From Capillimicrobium parvum (GTDB lineage Bacteria > Actinomycetota > Thermoleophilia > Solirubrobacterales > Solirubrobacteraceae), in assembly GCF_021172045.1 (NCBI RefSeq), contig NZ_CP087164.1:2852001-2916000 (forward strand): a stretch of DNA of 64,000 bases, read 5' to 3'. Below, one piece after another: positions 40,752 to 50,030 of the stretch. A model generated the notes under the pieces. That model saw only the letters and a list, made by a program, of their open reading frames with translations, was not told where the DNA came from and searched no databases. Both the position numbers and the translations under genes were made by a program. Each line of letters begins with the position of its first letter. Positions within the stretch are counted from its first letter, which is position 1.

Positions 40752-42185
40752 TCACGCCCTCCCGAGCCAGACCTCGCAGCCGCCGCGCGGGTTGGCCCGG
40801 TAGGCCCAGCGGCGGTCGTCGTGGACCGCGATGTGCGGGCCGAACGGGTTCGCGGTGCCCACGAAGAGCCCGTGCGGGGTCGAGACGAGCGAGCGCGCGC
40901 CGAAGTTGTACGGGTTGCCGAAGCCGTCGCGCGTGACCGGCTCCCAGCGCACTCCGTCCGCGGTGCGCCACAGCTGAAAGCCCCCGGGCGAGCGCGCCGC
41001 GACGGTGCGCAGGTCCCGGCCGCCGAGTGCCGCGCCGAGCTCCGCGGGGGCGCGATCGAGCGGCAGGTAGGGCGCCAGCACGGACCAGTTGTACGTCGAG
41101 GCGTACAGGCAGCCGTCGTGCTCGGCCATCCGCCACAGATAGCCGTTGAAGGGATCGTCGAAGCCGGGGCCCATGCCGCTGAGCGGCGCGCGCAGGCCGA
41201 CGGGGGTGCGCCGCCTCTCGCCCATGACGAGCTCGAAGCTGCCGTCCGGATGGACGCGCAGCAGCTCGGCCGCGGCGGGGCCGACGTCGTGCGCGCGGTC
41301 CAGGCCGCCGCCCTGGATGCCCGTCCCGACGTAGAGGGCGCCGCGGAACGGGCACAGGCTCACCGCGATCTCGTTGAGGTTGCCCCGGTAGGCGCCGTCG
41401 ACGAGCACACGCGTCCAGCTCAGCCCGTCGTCCGTCAGCGGCGCCCGCCACAGCTCGAGGCCGTGGACGGGATTCAGCGTCCCCGCCCAGAGCTCGCCGG
41501 CGAACACCGTCAGCTCGAAGACCGTCGCGTTCGTGGGGTCGCCGAATCCAGGCGGCGCGGCCGGGCGCCACGGGCCGGCGCCGAGGCCGCGGCTCTCGAG
41601 GACGGTCGCGCCGGCCGCGACGTTGGCCCGCCCCTGACGCCGGCCCGTCGGGGCGCAGAACAGGCGATCGCCGGCGGCGGCCAGCGCGCGGAACGTGCTG
41701 ATGCCCGCGTCGGCGCCGACGGTGCCGACGGGCTCGAAGCGCTCGCCGTCGTGCGTGCGCAGCAGCAGCGGCGGCCGCTGGGAGCGTGCGGGCGACCACG
41801 TCGTCACGTACAGCGCGTCGGGCCGGCCGTCGGTGGCGGGCACGACGGTCATGCCGCGATAGCCGATGTCGCGCGGGACCGGCCGGCCGTCGCGCCCGTC
41901 GACCATCGGCGCGACCAGGGCCCATCGGGCCGCGCCGGACGCGGGGTCCAGCGACAGGATGCGGCCCCGAAGGTCGAGGTCGTAGACGTCGGGCGGAACC
42001 GGGACGGGCCAGGGATCGAGCGGCGGAGGGTTGTGCATTCGCAGCAGCGCGAGGTTGTGGCGCGTCGCGCCGACGAACAGGCGGCCCCCGAACCAGGCCA
42101 TCGTGTGGGCGTAGGCGTTGCCGCCGTCGCCGAAGCCGCCCACGCCGATCGGCCGGAACTCCGCGGCGGTCAGGCCGGCGCTCAT
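40752..42185 (-). CDS. Seven-repeat beta-propeller protein of unknown function
   Basis: A 477-residue protein without signal peptide. Seven copies of a loose motif (small/polar, Leu, Phe/Tyr/Trp, Val/Ala, Gly/Ser/Thr, Thr, Asn-like) recur about every 50-70 residues: GRLFVGATRHN, DALYVTTWSP, DRLFCAPTGRR, GELWAGTLNP, GALYVGTGIQ, GCLYASTYNW and HGLFVGTANP. This strongly suggests a seven-bladed propeller. No catalytic motif is recognised. ATG 42185 overlaps the hydrolase stop by 4 nt, so it is firmly part of the lipid operon. It could be a lyase, a scaffold or a product-binding protein. Confidence 0.72.
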   Translation of the reverse strand: MSAGLTAAEFRPIGVGGFGDGGNAYAHTMAWFGGRLFVGATRHNLALLRMHNPPPLDPWPVPVPPDVYDLDLRGRILSLDPASGAARWALVAPMVDGRDGRPVPRDIGYRGMTVVPATDGRPDALYVTTWSPARSQRPPLLLRTHDGERFEPVGTVGADAGISTFRALAAAGDRLFCAPTGRRQGRANVAAGATVLESRGLGAGPWRPAAPPGFGDPTNATVFELTVFAGELWAGTLNPVHGLELWRAPLTDDGLSWTRVLVDGAYRGNLNEIAVSLCPFRGALYVGTGIQGGGLDRAHDVGPAAAELLRVHPDGSFELVMGERRRTPVGLRAPLSGMGPGFDDPFNGYLWRMAEHDGCLYASTYNWSVLAPYLPLDRAPAELGAALGGRDLRTVAARSPGGFQLWRTADGVRWEPVTRDGFGNPYNFGARSLVSTPHGLFVGTANPFGPHIAVHDDRRWAYRANPRGGCEVWLGRA

Positions 42186-42955
42186 CGCCGCAGGAAGCCG
42201 TCGACGGACGCCAGGAACGCGTCGGGGCTGACGGCGGGGTGGAAGTGCCCGACGCGCGGCAGGACCACGAGCCGGCAGTCCGGGACCGTGTCCGCCAACC
42301 GCCGCCCGCTCGCCAGCGCGAACGATCGCTCGCCGTAGATCGCAAGCGCCGGCTGACGGACGCCGCTGAGCTGCGCCGTGGTGGCGAACCCGGGGCGCTC
42401 CAGTTCCCGCTCGGCGGACGTCGCCGCCAGCAGGTCCAGCCAGCGCTGGGCGCTGCGACGGCCCATGCCCCACCCGCCGAACGGCCGGAACGCACCGCCG
42501 GCCGCCGCCGGCGGCGCCGTGCCCGCCCGGGCCAGGCGCTCGAGCGAGCGGTGGTCGAGCGCGTCGCGTCCCGGCCGGCGCCTGGCGGGTACCAGGCGGC
42601 TGTCGGCGACCACGATCGCCGCGACGCGGCGAGGCGCCCGCAGGGCGGTCTCCAGCGCGATGAGGCCGCCCCAGCTGTGGCCGACGAGCTGCGCCCCCCG
42701 GATCCCGAGCGCGTCGAGGAGGCCTTCGAGGTCCGCGACCCACGCCGCCGCCCCGTAGCCGGAGGCCGGCATCGCGCTGCGGCCGTGGCCGCGCAGGTCG
42801 TAGGCGGTGACGCGGTGATGGCGGGCCAGCTCCGCGGCGACCTTCGGGTACCAGAACGCATGGCTGGCGCCGAGGCCGTGGATGAGCACGACGTCGGGAC
42901 CCTCCCCGCTCGTCCGGTGAAAGAGGCGGGTGCCGTTGGCGTCGACGAAGGGCAC
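42182..42955 (-). CDS. Alpha/beta hydrolase
   Basis: A 257-residue alpha/beta hydrolase: oxyanion-hole HG in VVLIHGLGASHAFWYP, YDLRGHGRSAMPASGYG, nucleophile elbow GHSWGG, the acid in AIYGERSFAL region and the catalytic His in LPRVGHFHP. In an iterative synthase operon lacking an obvious thioesterase domain, it is the best candidate for releasing the acyl product, although esterase or epoxide-hydrolase activity is equally compatible. The start is GTG 42955, 15 nt after the stop of the upstream phosphatase-superfamily gene. Confidence 0.85.
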   Translation of the reverse strand: MPFVDANGTRLFHRTSGEGPDVVLIHGLGASHAFWYPKVAAELARHHRVTAYDLRGHGRSAMPASGYGAAAWVADLEGLLDALGIRGAQLVGHSWGGLIALETALRAPRRVAAIVVADSRLVPARRRPGRDALDHRSLERLARAGTAPPAAAGGAFRPFGGWGMGRRSAQRWLDLLAATSAERELERPGFATTAQLSGVRQPALAIYGERSFALASGRRLADTVPDCRLVVLPRVGHFHPAVSPDAFLASVDGFLRR

Positions 42956-42970
42956 GGACGGCGTCCGGCG

Positions 42971-44533
42971 TCATTCGAAGTAGCCCAGGGCGCGCAGCCG
43001 GTCCTCGACCAGCTCCTGACCGGGAAGCGCGCCGTCGTCCCCGTCGCCCGCGACGACGTGGGGGGCGGCGAACGGCGCGCCGGCTCGCACCGGCTCCCGG
43101 CCCAGCACGCCGGGCGCGAAGATCTCGGTCGGCACCCGGCCCTCGAGGTCGTCGTCGACGGGAAGGCCGAGGCTGTGCAGCAGCAGCGGCGCGACGTCGA
43201 GGATGGACAGCGGCGGGACGCTGATGCCCCGGGCGATGCCGGGGCCGCAGGCCGCGAAGATGCCCTCCGGGCGGTGGGTGCCGGCGACCGTGGCGCGCGG
43301 GACGAGCGGGGCGGCCGCCGGCAGGACGGACACGAATCCGCTGTCGCGCAGCGTCAGCAGGAGATGCGGGGCGCGATCCGCGCACGGACCCGGATAGGCG
43401 TCCTCGCGCCGGCGGACCTCGGTCACCACCTGACCTCCGGAGACGGGGTCGCGGAACGCGAGGAGACGCTCGGCGATCATGGGCGCGAGGTGCTCGCTGC
43501 CGGCCGCCAGGTAGATGCCGTTGCTGCTCGGGGTGACGGCGAACGCCCGGGTGGCGTCCCAGTCGACGAGCTCGACGAGGCTGCGGACACGGTCCTCCGA
43601 CAGCCGGTCCCCGCGATCCTGCGCCGCTCCCGGCGCCCACGTCAGCAGCCCCTGCCGCTCGAGCCAGGTGTTGACGTAGAAGACCTCGTTCGTCGGCCCG
43701 AAGCCGTGGTCGGACACGACGAACGTCCGCGCGTCGGGACCCGCGAGCGAGACGACCTCGGCGAGGATCGCGTCCAGCTGACGGAAGTAGTCCAGGCACA
43801 GGGCGCGGATCTCGCGCTCGTCGGGAGTCGGGTCGACCGGCTGCAGGCGCGGGTCGATGAACCGCCAGCACGCGTGCTGCAGCTTGTCGGTGCCGTCGAA
43901 GACGACCGCGACGACGTCGCTGGGCTCGGTGGTGAGCAGATGGCGCAGGATCGTCAGCCACTGGCGCTCGCGCCGGGTGTGCAGCTCGATCCAGCCGCGG
44001 GTCTCGCCCTCGGCCAGGCCCTGCAGGCACTTCTTCTCGAGTTCGTGGTCCATGGCGAGCTCGCGCTTGGCGAACCCGGGGAGGTCCTGCAGGCGCCGGT
44101 ACAGCTCCGGGGGGTGGACCGCGTCCTTGAGGTGGCGCCACGGGATGAAGGCCCCGATCGAGTGGCCGTCGATGGGCAGCGGCGGGTAGAGGCCGAAGAA
44201 GTTCAGCGCCGTGGCGGTGCGGCCCTGGCGCGCGGCTCGCGTCCACACCGTCTCGGAGGCCAGGTCGCGCGAGGTCGTGAAGCGGAAGGTGCCGCCGCCG
44301 GCCGGCGCCGGCTGGAAGCGGACGAAGTCGATCAGGCCGTGGTGGCCCGGGCTGCGCCCGGTCATCAACGACGGCCAGGCCTGCGCCGTCAGCGGCAGGG
44401 CGGTCGACATGAGCGGTGCGCGCACGCCGTCGTCGACGAGCCGGGCGAGGAACGGCATCGTGCCGTCGCGCATCAGCGGGTCGAGGACGTCGAACGTCGC
44501 GCCGTCGATCCCGAGCAGCAGGGCGCGGGGCAT
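42971..44533 (-). CDS. Alkaline-phosphatase-superfamily hydrolase, second copy
   Basis: A 520-residue type I phosphodiesterase/nucleotide-pyrophosphatase-like hydrolase. Metal and catalytic residues: Asp in LLLGIDGATFDVL, Thr in PLTAQAWPSLMTG, Asp/His in VFDGTDKLQHACWRFID, Asp-His in VVSDHGFGPTNEVF, and the last His in GTHRPEGIF. It has no signal peptide. It is a diverged paralogue of the hydrolase at 37073. Possible roles are removing a phosphate or head group from an intermediate, or hydrolysing an activated donor. ATG 44533 comes 3 nt after the ACP stop. Confidence 0.87.
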   Translation of the reverse strand: MPRALLLGIDGATFDVLDPLMRDGTMPFLARLVDDGVRAPLMSTALPLTAQAWPSLMTGRSPGHHGLIDFVRFQPAPAGGGTFRFTTSRDLASETVWTRAARQGRTATALNFFGLYPPLPIDGHSIGAFIPWRHLKDAVHPPELYRRLQDLPGFAKRELAMDHELEKKCLQGLAEGETRGWIELHTRRERQWLTILRHLLTTEPSDVVAVVFDGTDKLQHACWRFIDPRLQPVDPTPDEREIRALCLDYFRQLDAILAEVVSLAGPDARTFVVSDHGFGPTNEVFYVNTWLERQGLLTWAPGAAQDRGDRLSEDRVRSLVELVDWDATRAFAVTPSSNGIYLAAGSEHLAPMIAERLLAFRDPVSGGQVVTEVRRREDAYPGPCADRAPHLLLTLRDSGFVSVLPAAAPLVPRATVAGTHRPEGIFAACGPGIARGISVPPLSILDVAPLLLHSLGLPVDDDLEGRVPTEIFAPGVLGREPVRAGAPFAAPHVVAGDGDDGALPGQELVEDRLRALGYFE

Positions 44534-44536
44534 CGC

Positions 44537-44839
44537 TCACGCCTCCCGGAGCCGGGACGCCACGTGGCCGGCGACCTGCGCCAGCGTCAGATCGTCCACG
44601 TACTCGCCGTCGACCATCACGAGCTGCTCGAAGCCGAACGCGACCCCCTCGTGGTGCTGCTCGACCGTGACGAACAGGCACACGAGGTCGATGGAGTCGA
44701 AGTCGAGGTCGGCGACGAGCCGGGTGTCGGGTCCGAGCGGCGTGGGGAGGTCGAGGTCCCAGTCGCTGACGATGTGCTCGGCGACGCCCAGGATCTCCGC
44801 CAGCGCCGTTGCCTGGTCGACGTTCTCGATGATGCTCAC
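44537..44839 (-). CDS. Free-standing acyl carrier protein
   Basis: A 100-residue carrier protein. The phosphopantetheine Ser lies in [15 protein letters not shown] (Asp-Ser-Ile/Leu signature), in the middle of a four-helix-length acidic protein. The start is GTG 44839, overlapping the TGA of the AT-ACP-DH-PPT gene, with GAGAGGAG upstream. It probably receives or passes the acyl chain between the synthase and tailoring enzymes, and would be loaded by the phosphopantetheinyl transferase domain encoded immediately upstream. Confidence 0.88.
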   Translation of the reverse strand: MSIIENVDQATALAEILGVAEHIVSDWDLDLPTPLGPDTRLVADLDFDSIDLVCLFVTVEQHHEGVAFGFEQLVMVDGEYVDDLTLAQVAGHVASRLREA

Positions 44840-47800
44840 GAGGGACTCCTCTCTCGGACGGCGGTGGCGATGGTCAGCTCTCCGGCGCGGGCCGCGTGGG
44901 CGCGGACGGTCGCGGCGCCGGTCGCGCCGGTGAGGCGGCCGACGTCGACGTCGGCGGTGCCGGTGGCCGCGTCGAAGGCCCGCACGCGCACGCGGTGCGG
45001 GTCTCCGCCCAGCCCGTGGCCGACCGCCTTGGCGGCGCTCTCCTTCATGCACCAGAGGGTCAGCAGGCGGGCGTCGCCGTCGTCGTCGAACCGCCGCTCG
45101 TCCGGAGCGAGGGCGGTCTCGGCGAAGCCCTCCGGCAGGGTCCTGGGATGCTCGACGTCGATGCCGACCCCGCGGTAGGCCGGGTTCGCCGCGGCGCCGA
45201 TCGCGACCTCGCCCGAATGGGTGATCGAGACGACCGGCGGCTCGCCCTGCGCTCCCGGCCACGCCGGGTGGACGATCGGTGCGCCGTGCGCCCCCGGCAG
45301 GATCTCCACGTCGGCGGGGAACGCCTCGATGCCGCGATGGCGCAGCAGGGTGCGGACGGCGTCCTTGGCGGCGGCGCGCCCGCGCAGCCAGTCGGCGCGC
45401 CGGCGGTCGCTGCCCACCAGGTCGCGCCAGACGGCGCGCTCCCGGCGGCCGAGGATCAGGTGGGCGAGCACGCGCATCCAGATCTGGCCGTGGGCGAGCA
45501 GGAAGGCGTCCGGCAGCTCTTCGACCAGCACGGCCGCGGCCGTGCCGTCCGCGGGCAGCCCCGTCGCGGCGGGCTCCAGCGCGTCGCCCAGGAACGTGGC
45601 GCTCGGGTCGAGGCGAAGGTCGAAGAAGCGCTCCGGCAGGCGGAAGCGCAGGTCGCGCCAGCCGCGCAGCACGGCGTGCAGGCCCCCGTCCGGCGCGGTG
45701 AGCCGGATGTCGGCGGTGAGGTCCGCCCCGCCGTCGTAGGCGACCGCCGCCCGGGCCTCCACGTCCGCTCCCGCCTCGAGGGCTTCGCCGTGGACCCGGA
45801 CCTCCTCGATCTCGAAGGGGAACACGGTGAATCCCCGTCCCATCTGCGCGGCCGCCCAGAACCCGATCAGCTGGCCGGCGGCATCCAGCAGCACCGGGTC
45901 GAGGATCAGACCGCGCGACGGGACCGTGTCGGCGGGCAGGCCGCGCAGCCGGCCCGTGATGGCCTGTGCGTCGATGCCGGTGAGCTCGGCGACGCCGCGG
46001 AACGCGGGGCCGTGGAACATCCCGTGGCGGTACAGCTCGTCGGGCGGCCAGGGGGACGGCCCGCTCGGACCGGGCCCGGCGGGGCCGGCGTCGGGCGGCG
46101 GAGCCGGCGCGGGGCCGGGGGCGAGATGCACGATCGCCTCGGCCGCGCACGTGCCGCCCTCGTGGACGTGCACCTCCACCTGCGCGCCCTCGTCGGCCCG
46201 GACGGCCTCGATGTGCAGGAGGGTCTCCTCGCCGTCGAGCGCGATCCAGTGGTGCCCGCGGACCCGCTCCACGGACGCCACGTGCTCGCGCGGGGCCAGC
46301 GCCGCGGCCGCCTCCGCCATCAGCTCGACGGTCATCGTCAGCGGCAGGACCGGCAGCCCGAGCAGGTCGGGGTCCGTCGCCGAGACGGGACCGCCGAGGC
46401 AGTGGTCGCGCAGGTACGGGTCGCGCGCGAGGTCCAGGCGCCGGTCGGCGGTCAGGCGGCGGCCGTCGGCGGAGCGCGCGACCTGGCCCAGCAACGCGGG
46501 CGCCGGGGCCGGGTCCGGGACGGCGTCAGGGCCGGACGCGGCTGGCGTTGCGCCGGCATGCGCCGGCTCGGCCGCTTCGCGCGGCAGCAGCTCCACGATC
46601 TGGTCGAGGGTGCGCACCGCACCGGCGCGCTCCATGTCGATCGTCGCGCCGGTCTCCTGCTGCAGCGCGGCGAGGATCTCGACGCGCTTGATGGAGTCGA
46701 TGCCCAGGTCGGCCTCGAGGTCCAGCGGCCGGTCGAGCATCTCCGGCGGGTAGCCGGTGCGGTCGGCGATGAGCCGGCGGACGAGCGCCGCCGGATCCGC
46801 CGCCGCGCCGTTCGTGGCGGGCGCCGGTGCCGGAGCGGGCGCCGCCGCGCCGTTCGTGGCGGGCGCCGGTGCAGGAGCGGGAGCCGCCGCGACGTCGGGC
46901 GCTCCTGGCGCGGCCTCGGCGAGCACGGGCGGCGGCGCATCCGCCGACGGCGGCTCGGCGCCGGGCCCGCCCGTGAGGTAGGCGCGCATGACGTCGCGCT
47001 GGGTGGCGAGGAACCGCTCCATCGTGGCGAGATACGCCTCGACCACCTGGTGCGCGCCCCCTGGAGGCGCGGGTGCGGAGGCCGGCGGCGTGGTGGGCGG
47101 CGGGTCGACGGGCGCGGGTGCGGCGGCGGGCGGGGTGGTGGGCGGCGGGTCGGCGGGCGCGGGCACGGCAGGGACCTCCGGGAACGTGGCCGGCCGGCCG
47201 TTGCCGGGCACCCCGGGCGGCCGCGGGTCGACGTGCAGCAGCGGCAGGGCCGTCGCCACCCGGACGCGGGAGGCGGGGCGCGGACCGTCGAGCGGGTGCG
47301 CGCGGCCGGCGCGCAGCGCGGCGAGGTCGACGTCGACCCCGTGGACGGCGAGCTGCGCGGCGGCATGGCTGAGCTGGTCGGTGCCCGGACGGCGCGGATC
47401 GTCCATGGCCACGGCCAGGTGGGGCCGCCGCCGCAGCGTGTCGCGCACGAAGGCGGTCAGGAAGCCGCTCGGGCCGATCTCGACGAACGTGCGGCAGCCC
47501 GCGGCGTACATCGCCTCGACCGTCTCGCGGAAGCGCACGGGCTCGCGCCACTGCGCGGCCATGATCTCCCGGATCGCGGCCGGGTCGTCCGGGTACGGCG
47601 ACGCCGTCGCGCAGGAGTACACCGCGAGCTGCGGCGCTCCCAGCGGAAGGCCGGAGAGGAAGCCGCGGATCCCCTCCGAGAACCGGTCGAAGCGCGGCGT
47701 GTGGTACGCGCGCCCGAACGGCAGCGGCTGGCAGACGGCCCCGCGCTCCTCGAGCGCGCGCCGCGCCTGCCCCACCGCGTCGTCGTCGCCGCAGAGGACG

Positions 47801-48636
47801 ATCTGGTGCGGGCAGTTGTCCATGGCGATCGCGAGGCCACCGGCGGCCGCCTCCACCACACCGGTGACCGCGCCGGGATCGGGCGCGCCGACGGCGAGCA
47901 GCGCCGCGTCGGGCAGCGCCCCGTCGTCGCGCAGCTGCCGGTAGCAGGCGTTGAGGGCCGCGACGTGACCGGCGAGCTCGTCGCGCTCGTCCAGGTGCAG
48001 GATCCCGCCGGCGAGCAGCGCGGCCCAGTCGCCCGTGCTGTGGCCCGCGACCGCCTGCGGCGCGACGCCCATCTGCCGGACGACCTCGAGCAGCGCGAGG
48101 TCTGCGGCGGTGACCGACTCGGCACCGGCGTCCATCGCCCAGAGACCGTCGCCCGCCGTGGGGCCGAACACCAGGCGGCTGAGCGGTGGGCGGTCCGTGC
48201 CGAGCGAGGCGCGGTCGAGGACGTCGAACCACTCGCGGGCCGCCGGGACGTGGAGGCAGACGTCGGCGAGCATGCCCGGGTACTGCGACGCCTCCCCGGG
48301 AAACAGGAACGCGACGCCGCCCGCCGCGCCGGTCTCCGCGGCGAAGTAGACGCCGGCCCGGTCGCGGATCCGCGTGCACTCGGGGTCGGCGAGGCGCCGG
48401 GCCACCTCGGCCAGCCGCGCCTCGAGGTCCTCGCGTGTCGCCGCGACCACCGCGAGCCGCGCGCCGCCGGACGGCCGCTGTGCGTCGGCGGCCGCGGCGA
48501 GGTCGACGAGCGCCGCATCCGGGTGGCGCTCGACGAGCCGCCGCAGGCCGGCGACCGCGGCGGTGAGCTCGTCACGCGACGCGCCCGCGAGCAGGAACGC
48601 CTCGGAGGCCCAGTGGCGCATCCGCACGACGGTCAT
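44836..48636 (-). CDS. PUFA/polyketide synthase subunit: AT-ACP-DH-phosphopantetheinyl transferase
   Basis: A 1266-residue multidomain synthase subunit. The acyltransferase (about 105-420) opens [13 protein letters not shown] and has nucleophile GHSTGDW near 199. A Pro-rich linker carrying [13 protein letters not shown] follows. One ACP (Ser near 647 in [19 protein letters not shown]) is followed by a double-hotdog dehydratase (about 720-985, YLRDHCLGG, then [17 protein letters not shown]). A C-terminal Sfp-type phosphopantetheinyl transferase (about 1060-1260) has [10 protein letters not shown] and [15 protein letters not shown]. The protein can therefore activate its own carrier. ATG 48636 and GTGA/ATGA overlaps couple it to both neighbours. 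Two 14-residue Ala/Pro repeats lie just before the ACP. Confidence 0.92.
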   Translation of the reverse strand: MTVVRMRHWASEAFLLAGASRDELTAAVAGLRRLVERHPDAALVDLAAAADAQRPSGGARLAVVAATREDLEARLAEVARRLADPECTRIRDRAGVYFAAETGAAGGVAFLFPGEASQYPGMLADVCLHVPAAREWFDVLDRASLGTDRPPLSRLVFGPTAGDGLWAMDAGAESVTAADLALLEVVRQMGVAPQAVAGHSTGDWAALLAGGILHLDERDELAGHVAALNACYRQLRDDGALPDAALLAVGAPDPGAVTGVVEAAAGGLAIAMDNCPHQIVLCGDDDAVGQARRALEERGAVCQPLPFGRAYHTPRFDRFSEGIRGFLSGLPLGAPQLAVYSCATASPYPDDPAAIREIMAAQWREPVRFRETVEAMYAAGCRTFVEIGPSGFLTAFVRDTLRRRPHLAVAMDDPRRPGTDQLSHAAAQLAVHGVDVDLAALRAGRAHPLDGPRPASRVRVATALPLLHVDPRPPGVPGNGRPATFPEVPAVPAPADPPPTTPPAAAPAPVDPPPTTPPASAPAPPGGAHQVVEAYLATMERFLATQRDVMRAYLTGGPGAEPPSADAPPPVLAEAAPGAPDVAAAPAPAPAPATNGAAAPAPAPAPATNGAAADPAALVRRLIADRTGYPPEMLDRPLDLEADLGIDSIKRVEILAALQQETGATIDMERAGAVRTLDQIVELLPREAAEPAHAGATPAASGPDAVPDPAPAPALLGQVARSADGRRLTADRRLDLARDPYLRDHCLGGPVSATDPDLLGLPVLPLTMTVELMAEAAAALAPREHVASVERVRGHHWIALDGEETLLHIEAVRADEGAQVEVHVHEGGTCAAEAIVHLAPGPAPAPPPDAGPAGPGPSGPSPWPPDELYRHGMFHGPAFRGVAELTGIDAQAITGRLRGLPADTVPSRGLILDPVLLDAAGQLIGFWAAAQMGRGFTVFPFEIEEVRVHGEALEAGADVEARAAVAYDGGADLTADIRLTAPDGGLHAVLRGWRDLRFRLPERFFDLRLDPSATFLGDALEPAATGLPADGTAAAVLVEELPDAFLLAHGQIWMRVLAHLILGRRERAVWRDLVGSDRRRADWLRGRAAAKDAVRTLLRHRGIEAFPADVEILPGAHGAPIVHPAWPGAQGEPPVVSITHSGEVAIGAAANPAYRGVGIDVEHPRTLPEGFAETALAPDERRFDDDGDARLLTLWCMKESAAKAVGHGLGGDPHRVRVRAFDAATGTADVDVGRLTGATGAATVRAHAARAGELTIATAVRERSPS

Positions 48637-50030
48637 CGCGACCCCCCGTGCTCCTCGAGGATCGCGTGCGCGTCGATGCCGCCGAAGCCGAAGGCGCTCA
48701 CGGCCGCGCGCCGGGGCGACCGCGCGCCGTGCACCCACGGACGCGGCTCGTCGTTGAGGAAGAACGCCGAGCGCCGCAGGGCCGGGTGGGGCGACTCGCA
48801 GTGCAGCGTCGGCGGCAGGACGCGGTGGTGCAGGGCCAGCGCCGCCTTGATGATGCCGGCGGCGCCGGCGGCCGGGATCGTGTGCCCGATCATGGACTTC
48901 ACCGAGCCGAGGGCGCAGTGCGCCGGGGTGCTGCCGTTCTCGCCGAAGACCCGGGTGAGCGCGTCGAGCTCGGCCGCGTCGCCGACCGGCGTGGCGGTGC
49001 CGTGCGCCTCGACGAGGCCGACGGTTCCGGGCGCGACGTCCGCGCGCTCGTAGGCGCGGCGCATGGCGAGCACCTCGCCCTCGACGCGAGGAGCGAGCAC
49101 ACCCGCCCCGCGCCCGTCGCTGGCCGTGCCGACGGCGCGGATGACCGCGTAGATGCGATCGCCGTCGCGCTCGGCGTCCCGGAGGCGGCGCAGGACGACC
49201 ATCCCGATGCCCTCGCCGAGCAGGGTGCCGTCGGCGTCCGCGCTGAACGGCCGCAGCTGCCCCGAGCGCGACAGCGCGCCGAGCCGCGCGAAGATGAGCT
49301 GGATCGGGAAGCTGCTCGAGACCTGCACGCCGCCGGCGACGACGCGGTCGCACTTGCCCGCGAGAAGGTCGCTCATGCCGACGTCGATCGCGATGAGGGA
49401 CGAGGCGCACGCGGCGTCCACGACGAAGGCCGGCCCCATCAGATCGAGGCGGTTGGCGATCCGCCCGCACATGACGCTCGAGACGAGGCCCGGGGCGGTC
49501 TCGGGCGTGAACGGCGGCAGGCCCGCCTTGAGCTCGCGCTTGATCTCGGCGAGCTCCTGCGGCGTGTGCTCCGGGTGCAGGGTCCGCAGCACGCGCAGCG
49601 TCTGCTCGACGGCGAACGTGTGCTGTAGGAAGGCGACGAACCCGCGGTTGACGTACGTGCCGCGCCCGAGCACGACCTCGGTGCGCTCGCCGTCCACGGT
49701 GTCCGCGTCGCACCCGGCGTCGGCGAGCGCCTCCCAGCCGACCCGCAGGGCCAGCGCATGCTCGGGCTCGGCGCCGTCGAGGCCGCTCGGCATGACGCCC
49801 AGCGCCAGCGGGTCGAACTCGGCCAGGTCGCCCAGGTAGCCGCCGCGCGCGGTGGGCAGCCGGTCGTCGGACTCCGCGCTCGGGTCGACGACGAGGTCGC
49901 CGCCCCAGTCGGCGGGTGGCTCGCCGATGGCGCTGACCCCGGAGAGCACGTTGTCCCAGAACGCCTCCGGGCCGGGCGCCTGGGGGAACAGGCAGGCCAT
50001 GCCGGTGATCGCGATACCCGGCACCGTCAC
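48633..50030 (-). CDS. Free-standing beta-ketoacyl synthase
   Basis: A 465-residue single KS with the complete Cys-His-His set: [30 protein letters not shown] and [15 protein letters not shown]. The opening is [20 protein letters not shown] and the end is [16 protein letters not shown]. Because Cys is retained it is a working condensing enzyme rather than a chain-length factor. Canonical PUFA synthases place a second KS in PfaC; here it is a separate protein between the two large subunits. The start is GTG 50030, overlapping the TGA of the big synthase gene. Confidence 0.92.
   Translation of the reverse strand: MTVPGIAITGMACLFPQAPGPEAFWDNVLSGVSAIGEPPADWGGDLVVDPSAESDDRLPTARGGYLGDLAEFDPLALGVMPSGLDGAEPEHALALRVGWEALADAGCDADTVDGERTEVVLGRGTYVNRGFVAFLQHTFAVEQTLRVLRTLHPEHTPQELAEIKRELKAGLPPFTPETAPGLVSSVMCGRIANRLDLMGPAFVVDAACASSLIAIDVGMSDLLAGKCDRVVAGGVQVSSSFPIQLIFARLGALSRSGQLRPFSADADGTLLGEGIGMVVLRRLRDAERDGDRIYAVIRAVGTASDGRGAGVLAPRVEGEVLAMRRAYERADVAPGTVGLVEAHGTATPVGDAAELDALTRVFGENGSTPAHCALGSVKSMIGHTIPAAGAAGIIKAALALHHRVLPPTLHCESPHPALRRSAFFLNDEPRPWVHGARSPRRAAVSAFGFGGIDAHAILEEHGGSR

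Noticed and set aside
44896-49053. Very long open frame on the plus strand (about 1385 codons) opposite the AT-ACP-DH-PPT and KS genes
   Set aside because: Arg/Gly/Ala-biased, motif-free translation typical of the antisense of high-GC coding DNA. The minus strand carries complete catalytic motifs throughout.
48633-50030. Free KS as a chain-length factor
   Set aside because: The active-site Cys is retained (AACASS) with both His, so it should condense rather than act as an inactive partner.
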